Below, one piece after another: positions 34,404 through 42,561 of a stretch of 64,000 bases of DNA. The position numbers were made by a program, and so were the translations under genes. The stretch comes from Actinomycetota bacterium (GTDB lineage Bacteria > Actinomycetota > UBA4738 > HRBIN12). The DNA lies in assembly GCA_035697485.1 (NCBI GenBank), contig DASSCU010000011.1:81384-145383 (forward strand), written 5' to 3'. The notes under the pieces were generated by a model. The model was not told the origin of the DNA, ran no database searches, and worked only from the letters and a program-made list of their open reading frames with translations. Each line of letters begins with the position of its first letter. Within the stretch, counting starts at the first letter, position 1.

Positions 34404-34685
34404 GGCGGACAATCCTGTCCGGCGGCCTCGATTCGCCGGGTGACCGCGCGTGGGGGGCAGAATCTCTCCTCTCGATGAACCGATGCGCAGGTTCTCCCAG
34501 GCAGGCCTGCCACACGTTCAAGACGGTCAACACTCCGCGAACACGGTCGCATCAGGGTTCTGTTCCTCGACTGGAGGGGTCTTACGGCGAGCAGGGCATT
34601 CGACTCCATCTGAGTCGGATGCCGCTGCCATCGTGGTGTTGCCAACGTTGCAGCGGGCCGACAACCGAAGGTTGGAGGACGGGAC

Positions 34686-35378
34686 ATGAGGAGGCTCCGG
34701 CCGAGAGCGCGTCGGCTCTGTCTCGCGGCGGTTTCGGCCGCGACGGTCGTGTACGCCTCGTGGGTCCGGCCGCGGATGCGGAGCTGGGGCGCGACGCAAG
34801 CCGAAACGACCCGTAGCTTCCCCGGCGATAAGCTGGTCCCCGATCCGAACGGGGGGGCGACGATGGCCACGACCCTGCCAGCACCACCGGAGAAGGTCTG
34901 GCCCTGGCTGGTGCAGATGGGAGGGAGCCGGGGAGGCTGGTACAGCTGGGACTGGGTGGACAACGACGGAGAACCGAGCGCGGATCGCATACAGCCCGAA
35001 TGGCAGGACCTGGACGTGGGGCAGCATCTCTATCGGGCCCCCAAAGGCCCCACGAACTGGTGGACCGCCGTGATCGTGGAACCGAACCGCACCCTGGTGC
35101 TGCAGACGAGCTACGGCTTGTTCGGCAGGTCCTTCGAGCCGCGAACCGATGCGGTGCCGTGGGCTTCCACGGAAGGGACCTGGGCGTTCTACCTGAACGA
35201 GGCTCTCGACGGTCGAACCCGCTTGGTGGTCCGGACGCGGAACCGCAGCCGCCCTCCGCTGCTCACCCTGCCTCTCGCCCTCTTGGTGGGAGAACCCGTG
35301 CATCTCATCATGCAGGCTCGCCAGTTCCACAACCTGCGCACTCGGCTCACCGCGAGGTCAACAGCCCCCGGACGGTAG
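34686..35378 (+). CDS. Membrane-anchored SRPBCC-fold protein
   Basis: 230 residues; GGAGGAC lies 6 nt before ATG 34686. An N-terminal basic/hydrophobic anchor (RRLCLAAVSAATVVYASWVR) is followed by a START/polyketide-cyclase-like (SRPBCC) domain: TLPAPPEKVWPWLVQMGGSR, GGWYSWDWVDN, WTAVIVEPNRTLVLQTSYG and GTWAFYLNEALDGRTRLVVR. The aromatic WYSWDW segment is typical of a subfamily of membrane-attached SRPBCC proteins that probably bind a hydrophobic ligand. Intact; it lies inside the 3'-half island. Confidence 0.7.
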   Translation: MRRLRPRARRLCLAAVSAATVVYASWVRPRMRSWGATQAETTRSFPGDKLVPDPNGGATMATTLPAPPEKVWPWLVQMGGSRGGWYSWDWVDNDGEPSADRIQPEWQDLDVGQHLYRAPKGPTNWWTAVIVEPNRTLVLQTSYGLFGRSFEPRTDAVPWASTEGTWAFYLNEALDGRTRLVVRTRNRSRPPLLTLPLALLVGEPVHLIMQARQFHNLRTRLTARSTAPGR

Positions 35379-35531
35379 GCGCGTTCCCAGAGCCGTTCGA
35401 CAAGCTGGCGAGATCGCCCCGCGGGAGCACCGCAACCCGTCGAACGTCAGAACTTCGACCATCACGATCGCGGCCCGGTGGTATCTGAGCGTGTCGTGCC
35501 CGCTGCAGGTGATCGTGTCGAGCCGGAACAT
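35358..35531 (-). CDS. Possible 57-residue protein, convergent with the SRPBCC gene
   Basis: ATG 35531 opens MFRLDTITCSGHDTLRYHRA then AIVMVEVLTFDGLRC, ending LPSGGC. The first 35 residues have natural composition; the rest is weaker. It overlaps the last 21 bp of the SRPBCC gene on the other strand. No ribosome site is obvious. Could be noise. Confidence 0.3.
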   Translation of the reverse strand: MFRLDTITCSGHDTLRYHRAAIVMVEVLTFDGLRCSRGAISPACRTALGTRLPSGGC

Positions 35532-35893
35532 GGACGAGGCCCCGGAGCAGGGGGAAGCCTAGGTCTGGGCCCTGCCCGGGGGCCTCGATGCGCCCCCAGC
35601 TCTCGTGTTGGGGGTCCCAATCCTGCGCTCTGCAGCCCGGATGCGCAAGAGTGAATCTCCCCGAGTCAAGACCGTGGGTCGTCGGATACCTGCCGATACG
35701 GCCGACGGTCTGTGATGTCGCTTGGCGACCCAGATGTTCAGGTCGAGTCGTCGACGCCAGCTCGGCACCATACCGGGTGATCGCGACCCAGGTTGGTCCC
35801 CAACGTCGAGCGGAACAACCGGTAGCGCTCGGAACGGCCGAGGTGCGACACTCCGGTTCAGCCATCGCCGTCAGGCGACCGGGGAGGACGGAC
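35532..35893. other. Intergenic
   Basis: 362 bp; TAGGCT on the minus strand near 35561 may be a promoter element for the small ORF at 35531. Otherwise nothing supportable. Confidence 0.3.
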
Positions 35894-36880
35894 ATGGACC
35901 AGCTGCGGACGATACGAAGGCCCCGCGGACTCGCCGTCCTCGCGGGGGTCGGGTTGGTCCTCGCGATGCTTCCCGCGCTCACTCCGGGGGCAGAGTCGGC
36001 CACGAACCGGTGCTGGGCGAAGAACGTGACCCGGGGTACCCCCGCCCGCTCGCGCCTGCAGGCCGTGATCGACGACGCCAGGCCGGGGGACCGGATCAAG
36101 GTCAGGCAGGTTTGCGTCGGCCACTTCAGGATCGGGAAACAGCTCACCCTCGTCGGCGAACGCACCCCCTCGGTAACGATCCCCGTCCTCCGCACGAACG
36201 GCGCGGGCAGGGTTCTCTTCATCGAGGCGCGGGTGACGCTCACCAACCTGAGGATCACCGGCGGAGCGGTGGAGCGGGGCGGTGGGATCTGGAACGCCGA
36301 GGGCTTCCTGATCCTGAACCGCTCGTCGGTACGCGAAAACGAGGCGTCGCTCTACGGCGGTGGCATCGTGAACGACGGCGGCACCGTCGTGCTGAACGGC
36401 TCGTCCACCGTCACCGGGAACACGACCGGGGGGTTCGGCGGTGGCATCGTGAACGACGGCGGCGCCGTCGTGTTGAACGACTCGTCGGCGGTCCGCCTCA
36501 ACTCGGCGGTCGATCTCGGCGGGGGCATCATCAACTCCAAAGGCACCGTCGTGATGCACGATGCTTCCTCGGTGAGCCGCAACACCGCAGCACTCGGGGG
36601 CGGCTTCTTCATCGACGACGGGAGTTGGGTCACGATGACCGACTCGGCCTCGGTGCGAGGGAACACGGCCGACGAGGGGGGCGGGATCTACAACGACGAC
36701 GGCACCGTCACGCTCAAGAACGCCTCCTCGGTGACCGGCAACACGGCGACGGACGGCGGCGGGATCCTGTTCGGTCTCGTCAGGGCATGCAACGGCGCCG
36801 GCGAGGACGAGTGGACCGGTGCGATCAGTCCGAACGATCCGGACGATCCGCCCACGGTGACCCTGTTCGCGTGCCCGTAG
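35894..36880 (+). CDS. Secreted right-handed beta-helix repeat protein
   Basis: 328 residues; GGGGAGG precedes ATG 35894. Signal peptide with long basic n-region (MDQLRTIRRPRGLAVLAGVG ... ALTPGAESA). After a ~90-residue lead (LQAVIDDARPGDRIKVRQVC) come repeats of about 30 residues: GGGIWNAEGFLILNRSSVRE, GGGIVNDGGTVVLNGSSTVT, GGGIVNDGGAVVLNDSSAVR, GGGIINSKGTVVMHDASSVS and GGGIYNDDGTVTLKNASSVT. This is the solenoid pattern of right-handed beta-helix (pectate-lyase-like/adhesin) proteins. No catalytic residues are evident, so a surface or structural role is likely. Last gene before the displaced tRNA 3' half. Confidence 0.75.
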   Translation: MDQLRTIRRPRGLAVLAGVGLVLAMLPALTPGAESATNRCWAKNVTRGTPARSRLQAVIDDARPGDRIKVRQVCVGHFRIGKQLTLVGERTPSVTIPVLRTNGAGRVLFIEARVTLTNLRITGGAVERGGGIWNAEGFLILNRSSVRENEASLYGGGIVNDGGTVVLNGSSTVTGNTTGGFGGGIVNDGGAVVLNDSSAVRLNSAVDLGGGIINSKGTVVMHDASSVSRNTAALGGGFFIDDGSWVTMTDSASVRGNTADEGGGIYNDDGTVTLKNASSVTGNTATDGGGILFGLVRACNGAGEDEWTGAISPNDPDDPPTVTLFACP

Positions 36881-36942
36881 GATGAACCTGCAGGTCACCG
36901 ACCGGAACCTGCCGGGACAGATCGGCTGAGCCGAGCCGCGTG

Positions 36943-36973
36943 CTCGGTCGCAGGTTCGATTCCTGCCCGCCCC
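36943..36973 (+). pseudogene. tRNA-Ile2 3' half (displaced)
   Basis: The variable region, T arm and 3' acceptor (ctcggtcgcaggttcg ... cctgcccgcccc) without any 5' half upstream. It matches 32093-32123. Read with the 5' half at 16496 it would rebuild a tRNA with one acceptor mismatch. Confidence 0.8.
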
Positions 36974-36975
36974 GC

Positions 36976-39315
36976 ATGGCACGGATGGCGACACACGCCC
37001 CGCTCGACCTGAGCCGATGGTGGCTCGCCTTGTCGATCGTCGGGCTCGCTGCGGGCGGCGTGCTCGCGCTCGCCTTCGACGAGGAACGGGCCGCCGGGCT
37101 CGTGTGGGCGGCGACCACGGTGATCGGCGTCATCCCGATCGCGCGCGACGTGGTCGGGGGACTCATCCGCCGCGAACCAGGGGTGGATCTGATCGCGTTG
37201 ATCGCGATGGTCACCGCGCTGGCGCTGCAGGAGTACCTGGCCGGCGCCGTGATCGCACTCATGCTGGCGACCGGGCACGCGCTCGAGTCCTACGCGGACC
37301 GTCGGGCCCACGCGGAGCTCTCGGCGCTGCTTTCCAGGGCTCCGAGGGTCGTCACCCGCTACGAGCACGACGGTCTCGTCACCCTGCCGATCGAGGAGGT
37401 CCGTCCGGGCGACCGGCTCCTCGTGAAGACCGGTGAGGTCGTGCCGGTCGACGGCGTGTTGATGGGGGACGCCGTACTCGACGAGTCGGCGCTGACGGGA
37501 GAGTCGCGACCGGTCGACCGGCCCCACAACGACCTCGTCCGCTCGGGCGCCGTCAATGCGGGGCGCGGGTTCGACCTGCGGGCGACGGCATCCGCGGAGG
37601 ACAGCACCTACGCGGGCATCGTGCGGCTCGTGCAGGCCGCACAGGACGAGAAGGCGCCCGCCGTCCGCCTTGCGGACCGATACGCGGCGATCTTCATCCC
37701 CATCACGCTGGTGATCGCGCTCGGGGCATGGGCGGTCTCGGGCGACCCCCTGCGCTTCCTCACGGTCGTGATGGTCGCGACGCCGTGCCCGCTGATCCTC
37801 GCCGTGCCGATCGCGATCGTGGCCGGCATCTCGCGCTCGGCGAAGCGAGGCATCATCGTGAAGGGCGGCGGAGCTCTCGAGACCCTCGCCCGAGGCTCCG
37901 TGCTGATGTTCGACAAGACCGGCACCTTGACGTCGGGGGTCCCAACGGTCGCCGACGTGGAGCCGTTCGGGGCCACCGGGAGCGGAGAGCTGCTCCGCCT
38001 GGCGGCCTCGCTCGATCAGGTGTCGCCGCACGTGCTCGCGGGTGCGGTGGTCCGGTCTGCTCGTGAGCACGAGGTCGAGCTGGAGTTCCCCGACGCGGTG
38101 GTCGAGAAGCACGGGGCGGGCATCGAAGGTGATGTGGGGGAGCGCCGGGTCTCGCTCGGGAAGGCCTCGTTCGTCTCCGGCGGCGCCCCACTCCCGCGCG
38201 GAGCTCGCGATGCCCGGCGTCGATCGATGCTCGACGGATCGTCGTGCGTGTTCATCGCCGTCGACGGCGTGGTCGCGGGCGCGCTACTGATCGATGACCC
38301 GATCCGACCCGATACCCCGCGCGTGATCCGGTCCCTGCGGCGCACCGGCATCCGGCGGGTCGTGATGGTGACGGGCGACCACCCGGATGTCGCCGAGTCG
38401 GTCGGAGCCGCGCTCGGCGTGGACCGGATCCTCTCCGAGCGGAGCCCCGGCGAGAAGGTCGAGGCGGTCGATGCGGAGCGTGGTGAAGGTGGGGTCGTCA
38501 TCATGGTGGGAGACGGCCTGAACGACGCGCCCGCGCTCGCCGCCGCCGACGTCGGGGTGGCGATGGGCGCTCGCGGCGCCACCGCCTCGTCGGAGGCGGC
38601 CGACGTCGTGCTCGTGGTCGACCGCCTCGACCGCCTGGTCGAGGCGATGACGATCGCGAAGCGTTCCCGCACGATCGCCGTGCAGAGCGTGCTGATGGGC
38701 ATGGGGGTCGCGTTCGGGTTCATGTTCCTCGGGGCGTTCGGGCTGTTCGGACCGGTCGCGGCCGCGATCGTGCAGGAGGCCATCGACGTGGCCTCGATCC
38801 TCAACGCCCTGCGTGCCCTCGGCGGAGGTGCCGGACACGCTCGACGTCCGCCAGGCACCGACGTGGGGGAGCGGTTCCGCGAGGAGCACCGGCTCTTCGC
38901 GCCCGAGCTACACCGCATCCGCTCGGTGGCCGATCGCCTCGAGACGCTGGCACCCGAGGAGGCACGAACGGAGCTCGAGGCGATCCGTGCGTTCCTGGTC
39001 AACCGGCTCCCACGGCACGAGGAGGAGGAGGAGGCCGCCGTCTACCCGGTCGTCGCGCGGCTGATGGGCGGGGAGGACCCGATGGCGAGCATGGCGCGGG
39101 CGCACGTCGAGATCTCGCACCTCACCCGGGTGTTCCGCTCGCTCATCGACGACCTGCCCGCGGGCGTGCCGGGCCCCGACGACCTGATGGACCTGCGACG
39201 GGTGCTGTACGGCCTGCAGGCGATCCTGCGCCTGCACTTCGCCCAGGAGGAGGAGGCGTACGCGTGGCTCGCGGCCGAGGCCGACGCCGACGCGCGGGAG
39301 CCCTCGCCCGTCTAG
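36976..39315 (+). CDS. P1B-type heavy-metal ATPase with C-terminal hemerythrin domain
   Basis: 779 residues from ATG 36976 (ATG 36985 also possible). ATPase core: actuator loop ESALTGESRPVDR, the transmembrane metal-path motif ATPCPLILAVPIA (TPC rather than CPC), phosphorylation site DKTGTLTSG (Asp ~313), nucleotide domain and hinge MVGDGLNDAPALAAADVGVA. No N-terminal HMA domain. From ~636 a four-helix hemerythrin-type HHE domain follows: EEHRLFAPELHRI, LPRHEEEEEAAVYPVV, ARAHVEISHLTRVFRSLIDD and LHFAQEEEAYAWL, with His/Glu placed as di-iron ligands. It probably exports a transition metal and senses iron or oxygen. Its start codon lies 2 bp past the displaced tRNA half, so its original promoter has been replaced or lost. 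It overlaps the convergent MOSC stop by 4 bp. Confidence 0.85.
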   Translation: MARMATHAPLDLSRWWLALSIVGLAAGGVLALAFDEERAAGLVWAATTVIGVIPIARDVVGGLIRREPGVDLIALIAMVTALALQEYLAGAVIALMLATGHALESYADRRAHAELSALLSRAPRVVTRYEHDGLVTLPIEEVRPGDRLLVKTGEVVPVDGVLMGDAVLDESALTGESRPVDRPHNDLVRSGAVNAGRGFDLRATASAEDSTYAGIVRLVQAAQDEKAPAVRLADRYAAIFIPITLVIALGAWAVSGDPLRFLTVVMVATPCPLILAVPIAIVAGISRSAKRGIIVKGGGALETLARGSVLMFDKTGTLTSGVPTVADVEPFGATGSGELLRLAASLDQVSPHVLAGAVVRSAREHEVELEFPDAVVEKHGAGIEGDVGERRVSLGKASFVSGGAPLPRGARDARRRSMLDGSSCVFIAVDGVVAGALLIDDPIRPDTPRVIRSLRRTGIRRVVMVTGDHPDVAESVGAALGVDRILSERSPGEKVEAVDAERGEGGVVIMVGDGLNDAPALAAADVGVAMGARGATASSEAADVVLVVDRLDRLVEAMTIAKRSRTIAVQSVLMGMGVAFGFMFLGAFGLFGPVAAAIVQEAIDVASILNALRALGGGAGHARRPPGTDVGERFREEHRLFAPELHRIRSVADRLETLAPEEARTELEAIRAFLVNRLPRHEEEEEAAVYPVVARLMGGEDPMASMARAHVEISHLTRVFRSLIDDLPAGVPGPDDLMDLRRVLYGLQAILRLHFAQEEEAYAWLAAEADADAREPSPV

Positions 39316-40094
39316 AGGTCGAGGTCGAGCGGCGTGACGGCGTCGCCGACCCGGACCGAACCGGGTTCCACGACACGGGCATAGACGCCGAACGGAAGGC
39401 CGCCGTCGCCGGGGATGCGCTGTCGGTACCTCGCGATCTGGGTGAGGGTGTCCCAGTCCTTCTCGCCGGTGTCAGGGTCCTTGGTGGTGAATACGCATCG
39501 CGGCACCTGGCCGCGGACCTCGATCGTGGCCCCGCCCACCCGTACACGATGGCCCGCCCACGAGTCCTCCTCGTACGGGTCGCAGCCCTCGAGTTCGAGG
39601 TTGAGCCGGAACCGCCGTGCGTCGAGCGTCCCCTCGTACCTGCCTCGCTCGGCGAGGTCGCGCACGGACTCGGCCGAGACGACCGTGATCGGCTCCACGT
39701 CGGCACCGTCCCCCTCGCGGTCGCATCGCACCAGCCGGAGGGGGCGGGCGCAGTACACCGAGATCGCCTCGGCGAACGGTCCCTCGACGACGTGCGCGGC
39801 CACGGGCCGTCCGTAGAAGTCCGTGGTCTCCTCGGCGCCGAGCTCGTCGGCGGGCGCCTCGGTCAGGCTGCCGTCGGGGAAGCGGAGCTTCAGGCGTTCG
39901 GCCTCGGTGTCGTATTCGGCCACGATCGCGACCAGGGGGCCGAACGTGCTGCCGCTGAACAGCTCGCCCCACTCATCCACGATGTAGAACCGGCGATCCT
40001 GGGGGATCCCCGTTGGCGTGATGGTCGCCGACGAGGGGTGATGGATCGCGGTCCCCTTCACCGGGGTCACGCTGAGGCGGGCGAGCGTCGGCAT
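39312..40094 (-). CDS. MOSC-domain protein (MOSC_N + MOSC)
   Basis: 260 residues from ATG 40094 (TACCGT 9 nt upstream). MOSC N-terminal barrel: LSVTPVKGTAIHHPSSATIT, GIPQDRRFYIVDEWGELFSG. MOSC core: DARRFRLNLELEGCDPYEED with the conserved Cys, VRGQVPRCVFTTKDPDTGEK with a second conserved Cys. Such proteins bind molybdenum cofactor and resemble the mARC/YcbX group that reduces N-hydroxylated or sulfoxide substrates. No 2Fe-2S domain is fused, so it needs a separate electron donor. Confidence 0.88.
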   Translation of the reverse strand: MPTLARLSVTPVKGTAIHHPSSATITPTGIPQDRRFYIVDEWGELFSGSTFGPLVAIVAEYDTEAERLKLRFPDGSLTEAPADELGAEETTDFYGRPVAAHVVEGPFAEAISVYCARPLRLVRCDREGDGADVEPITVVSAESVRDLAERGRYEGTLDARRFRLNLELEGCDPYEEDSWAGHRVRVGGATIEVRGQVPRCVFTTKDPDTGEKDWDTLTQIARYRQRIPGDGGLPFGVYARVVEPGSVRVGDAVTPLDLDL

Positions 40095-40185
40095 CGTCGA
40101 CACACGGTAGCCGAATCGAACTGCGGGTTGAGCGCTTGCCTCGCCGACGCTAGGCTCGGGTCGGAACATCGGTTCGGGAGGGGAC

Positions 40186-40392
40186 GTGACCACGATCGAA
40201 CGGCCGGCGCCGCACCGGGCGGTGCTCGAGCTCCAAGCCCGAGCACGCGACCGGGCGCTCGCCGAGCGCGTCGAACGCCTCGAGCGAGATGTCGCTCGCC
40301 TCGGTTCTCGCGTCGACGGCGCGATGGTCACACTGGTACCCGAGGCCCTGGCCGGCGCGGCGCCGGAGGCACCCACGCAGCCTGCTCGATGA
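40186..40392 (+). CDS. Short coiled-coil protein coupled to nitrobindin
   Basis: 68 residues from GTG 40186, with GGGAGGGGA directly upstream. Sequence: RAVLELQARARDRALAERVE then RLERDVARLGSRVDGAMVTL, a heptad-like helix. Its stop overlaps the next start (ATGA, 40389-40392), so it is translationally coupled to the nitrobindin gene. No family recognised; perhaps a partner or leader peptide. Confidence 0.6.
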   Translation: MTTIERPAPHRAVLELQARARDRALAERVERLERDVARLGSRVDGAMVTLVPEALAGAAPEAPTQPAR

Positions 40393-40919
40393 TCATGAGC
40401 GATCGGCCCGGCGTCCCCGACGACGTCGTGATCGGACCCCTCGTATCCGGGCTGGCGCCGCTCGCTTGTCTGCTCGGCTCGTGGCGAGGCGGCGGGCGAG
40501 GCGCATTTCCGACGATCGACGCGTTCGACTACGGCGAGTGGATCCGATTCGAACACGTCGGCGACGGGTTCCTGCTGTCGTCGCAGCGCAGCTGGCTCGC
40601 CGCCGACGGTTCCCCGCTCCACTTCGAGCGCGGCTTCTGGCGGCCGGGGGGCTCGGCCGAACGCGTGGAGGTCACGCTCGCGCATCCGCTCGGGCTCACC
40701 GAGGTGGCCGAGGGAACGGTTGCGACGGCGGGTCCTGTGACGACGATCGAGGTGGCGACGGGGACGATCGGTCGCACGAGCACCGGCATGGACGTGGTCG
40801 GCCTCGTCCGGCGTTACCGGGTCGAGGGTGACGCGCTGAGCTACGAGATCGACATGGCCACGGGCACGACCCCGATGGCACGGCACCTCGCCGCCGAGCT
40901 GCGTCGCGTGTCCGACTGA
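40389..40919 (+). CDS. Nitrobindin (heme-binding beta-barrel, DUF1794)
   Basis: 176 residues. The diagnostic opening GLAPLACLLGSWRGGGRGAF then PTIDAFDYGEWIRFEHVGDG matches the GxWxGxGxGxxP...E..F.H.G pattern of nitrobindins. Later strands FLLSSQRSWLAADGSPLHFE and RGFWRPGGSAERVEVTLAHP complete the ten-stranded barrel. The proximal heme-ligand His is expected in the C-terminal segment (MARHLAAELRR here). Nitrobindins isomerise peroxynitrite to nitrate and bind NO. Start chosen for the ATGA overlap; ATG 40395 is possible. Confidence 0.85.
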   Translation: MIMSDRPGVPDDVVIGPLVSGLAPLACLLGSWRGGGRGAFPTIDAFDYGEWIRFEHVGDGFLLSSQRSWLAADGSPLHFERGFWRPGGSAERVEVTLAHPLGLTEVAEGTVATAGPVTTIEVATGTIGRTSTGMDVVGLVRRYRVEGDALSYEIDMATGTTPMARHLAAELRRVSD

Positions 40920-40937
40920 CCGGGTCGAGCCTGGTCG

Positions 40938-42515
40938 TCAGGAAGCGAGGGCGCCTCCGTCGGCGCGTGGGTCGCTTCCCGCGGCGAAGCCACCCGCAAC
41001 CGCGCGGATCATGTGCGCGTGTCCGACCGATCCGCTCTGCGCCGGCACGGTCGAGACGCGGTAGCCCGAGTCCGTGAGCGCGGAGGTCACCGGCGCTGGG
41101 ACATCGGCCTCCGCGAGCACCTCGGGCGTCTCCCGCTCGGGGGCCATGCCGCCCACCAGCCAGCGCGGCGCGGTGACGGCCTCGGCGGGGCTCATGCCGA
41201 GGGCGAACGCTCGCGTCAGGGCCATCGTGAGGATCTGTGGCTGGGCCGAGCCGCCCATCGTGCCGGCGACCCCGTCGAGGCGTCCGTCGCGTTGCACGAC
41301 GACCGGCATCAACGTGTGCGCCGGCCTCGCCCCGGGCGCGAGCAGGTTCGGGTGGTCCCGTGCGAGCGTGAAGCACGCGCCCCGGCTCTGGGCGACGACG
41401 CCGGTGGACGGTTCCAGCAGCCCGGACCCGAAGCCGTCGTAGAGGCTCTGGATCAGGGAGACCCCGCGGCCCTCGGCATCGGCGGTCACGAGCGCGATCG
41501 TATCGCCCGCGTGCCGCGCCAGGCCGGGCGGAGGACCGGGCACACCCGCGCGGACCTCGTCGGCGACCGCGCCCAGGTGCCCGTCGTCGAGCAGGGTCGA
41601 CGGATGCACGCGCATGCGTTCGGGGTCGGCGAGGTGGCGGTCGCGATCGCGGGCCGAGGCGCGGAGCACGTGGGCCAAGACCCCCGCATCGGGTCCGAGC
41701 GGATCGGGATCGATCTCCAGACGCTCGATCAGCGCGAGGGCCTCGAGCAGTACGAAGCCCTGCGAGTTCGGTGGGTGCACGAGCACGTCGATGTCGCGGA
41801 AGCGGGTCCGCAGCGGCGTACCGAGATCGGCGCGGTGCCCGGCCATGTCGGCGAGGTCGATCGGCACGCCGAGCGCTCGCAGGCCGTCCGCGAATCGTGC
41901 GCCGAGCTCGCCTCCGTACCACGCGCCCGTGCCCTGCTCGGCGAGCGCTTGGAGGGTGGCACCCAGCGCGGGCTGGCGGACCTGGGTGTGGACCTGCGCG
42001 GGCAGGCCGTCGGGGAAGAACACTTCCGCCATGCCGGCGTCGGCCACGAGTCGGTCGGCATCCTCGGCCAGGGTCGCCGCCAGGTCGGACGCCACGCTGA
42101 CCCCTCCATGGGCGTAGGCCACCGCGGCGGTGAAGGCGTCCGACCATGTCAGGTTTCCCCCTTGACGGTGCAGCATCTCCCAGCCGCTGACCGCACCGGG
42201 GACGGTGACGCTCCAGGGACCGTGCTCCGGCATCCTGCCCGCCCCAGCGGCGCCCGCCGATGCCGGGTCGGCGCCCGCGGGGGCGCGGCCGCTGGCATTG
42301 ATCGCGACCACGTCGCCCGCCGGGTGCTGCACCAGGGCGAAGAGATCGCCGCCGACACCGCACATGTGCGGGTAGACGACCGCGAGCGTGGTCGCCGCCG
42401 CGAGCGCCGCGTCGATCGCGTTCCCACCGCGCTCGAAGGCGATCGAGGCTGCCTCGGCCGCCAGCGCGTGCGGCGCCGCGACCGCCCACGTCCGACCGAC
42501 CGCGTGCAGCTCCAT
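40938..42515 (-). CDS. ggt: Gamma-glutamyltransferase-family Ntn hydrolase
   Basis: 525 residues from ATG 42515. Large-subunit part: APHALAAEAASIAFERGGNA, IDAALAAATTLAVVYPHMCG, VGGDLFALVQ, NASGRAPAG, VPGAVSGWEML. The autocleavage/catalytic Thr opens the small subunit at HAGDTIALVTADAEGRGVSL, followed by QSLYDGFGSGLLEPSTGVVA and GTMGGSAQPQILTMALTRAF. No signal peptide is visible, so this one is probably cytosolic. GGTs cleave gamma-glutamyl bonds of glutathione or related thiols; this lineage may act on other acyl-amides. Confidence 0.88.
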   Translation of the reverse strand: MELHAVGRTWAVAAPHALAAEAASIAFERGGNAIDAALAAATTLAVVYPHMCGVGGDLFALVQHPAGDVVAINASGRAPAGADPASAGAAGAGRMPEHGPWSVTVPGAVSGWEMLHRQGGNLTWSDAFTAAVAYAHGGVSVASDLAATLAEDADRLVADAGMAEVFFPDGLPAQVHTQVRQPALGATLQALAEQGTGAWYGGELGARFADGLRALGVPIDLADMAGHRADLGTPLRTRFRDIDVLVHPPNSQGFVLLEALALIERLEIDPDPLGPDAGVLAHVLRASARDRDRHLADPERMRVHPSTLLDDGHLGAVADEVRAGVPGPPPGLARHAGDTIALVTADAEGRGVSLIQSLYDGFGSGLLEPSTGVVAQSRGACFTLARDHPNLLAPGARPAHTLMPVVVQRDGRLDGVAGTMGGSAQPQILTMALTRAFALGMSPAEAVTAPRWLVGGMAPERETPEVLAEADVPAPVTSALTDSGYRVSTVPAQSGSVGHAHMIRAVAGGFAAGSDPRADGGALAS

Positions 42516-42561
42516 GACGCCAGTGTGGCAGCCGCGTGGGGTCGGCGCCGAGGCGGTCCGA

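Noticed and set aside
36330..36760. Repeats at ~90-nt spacing resembling an array
   Set aside because: They are the coding repeats of the beta-helix protein, not CRISPR; no conserved short repeat with unique spacers exists anywhere in the window.
36858..36994. Minus-strand frame reading AGRNRTCDRAR across the tRNA half
   Set aside because: This is the antisense translation of a tRNA T arm, a frequent false gene; the same applies near 32130, 55880, 59170 and 63650.
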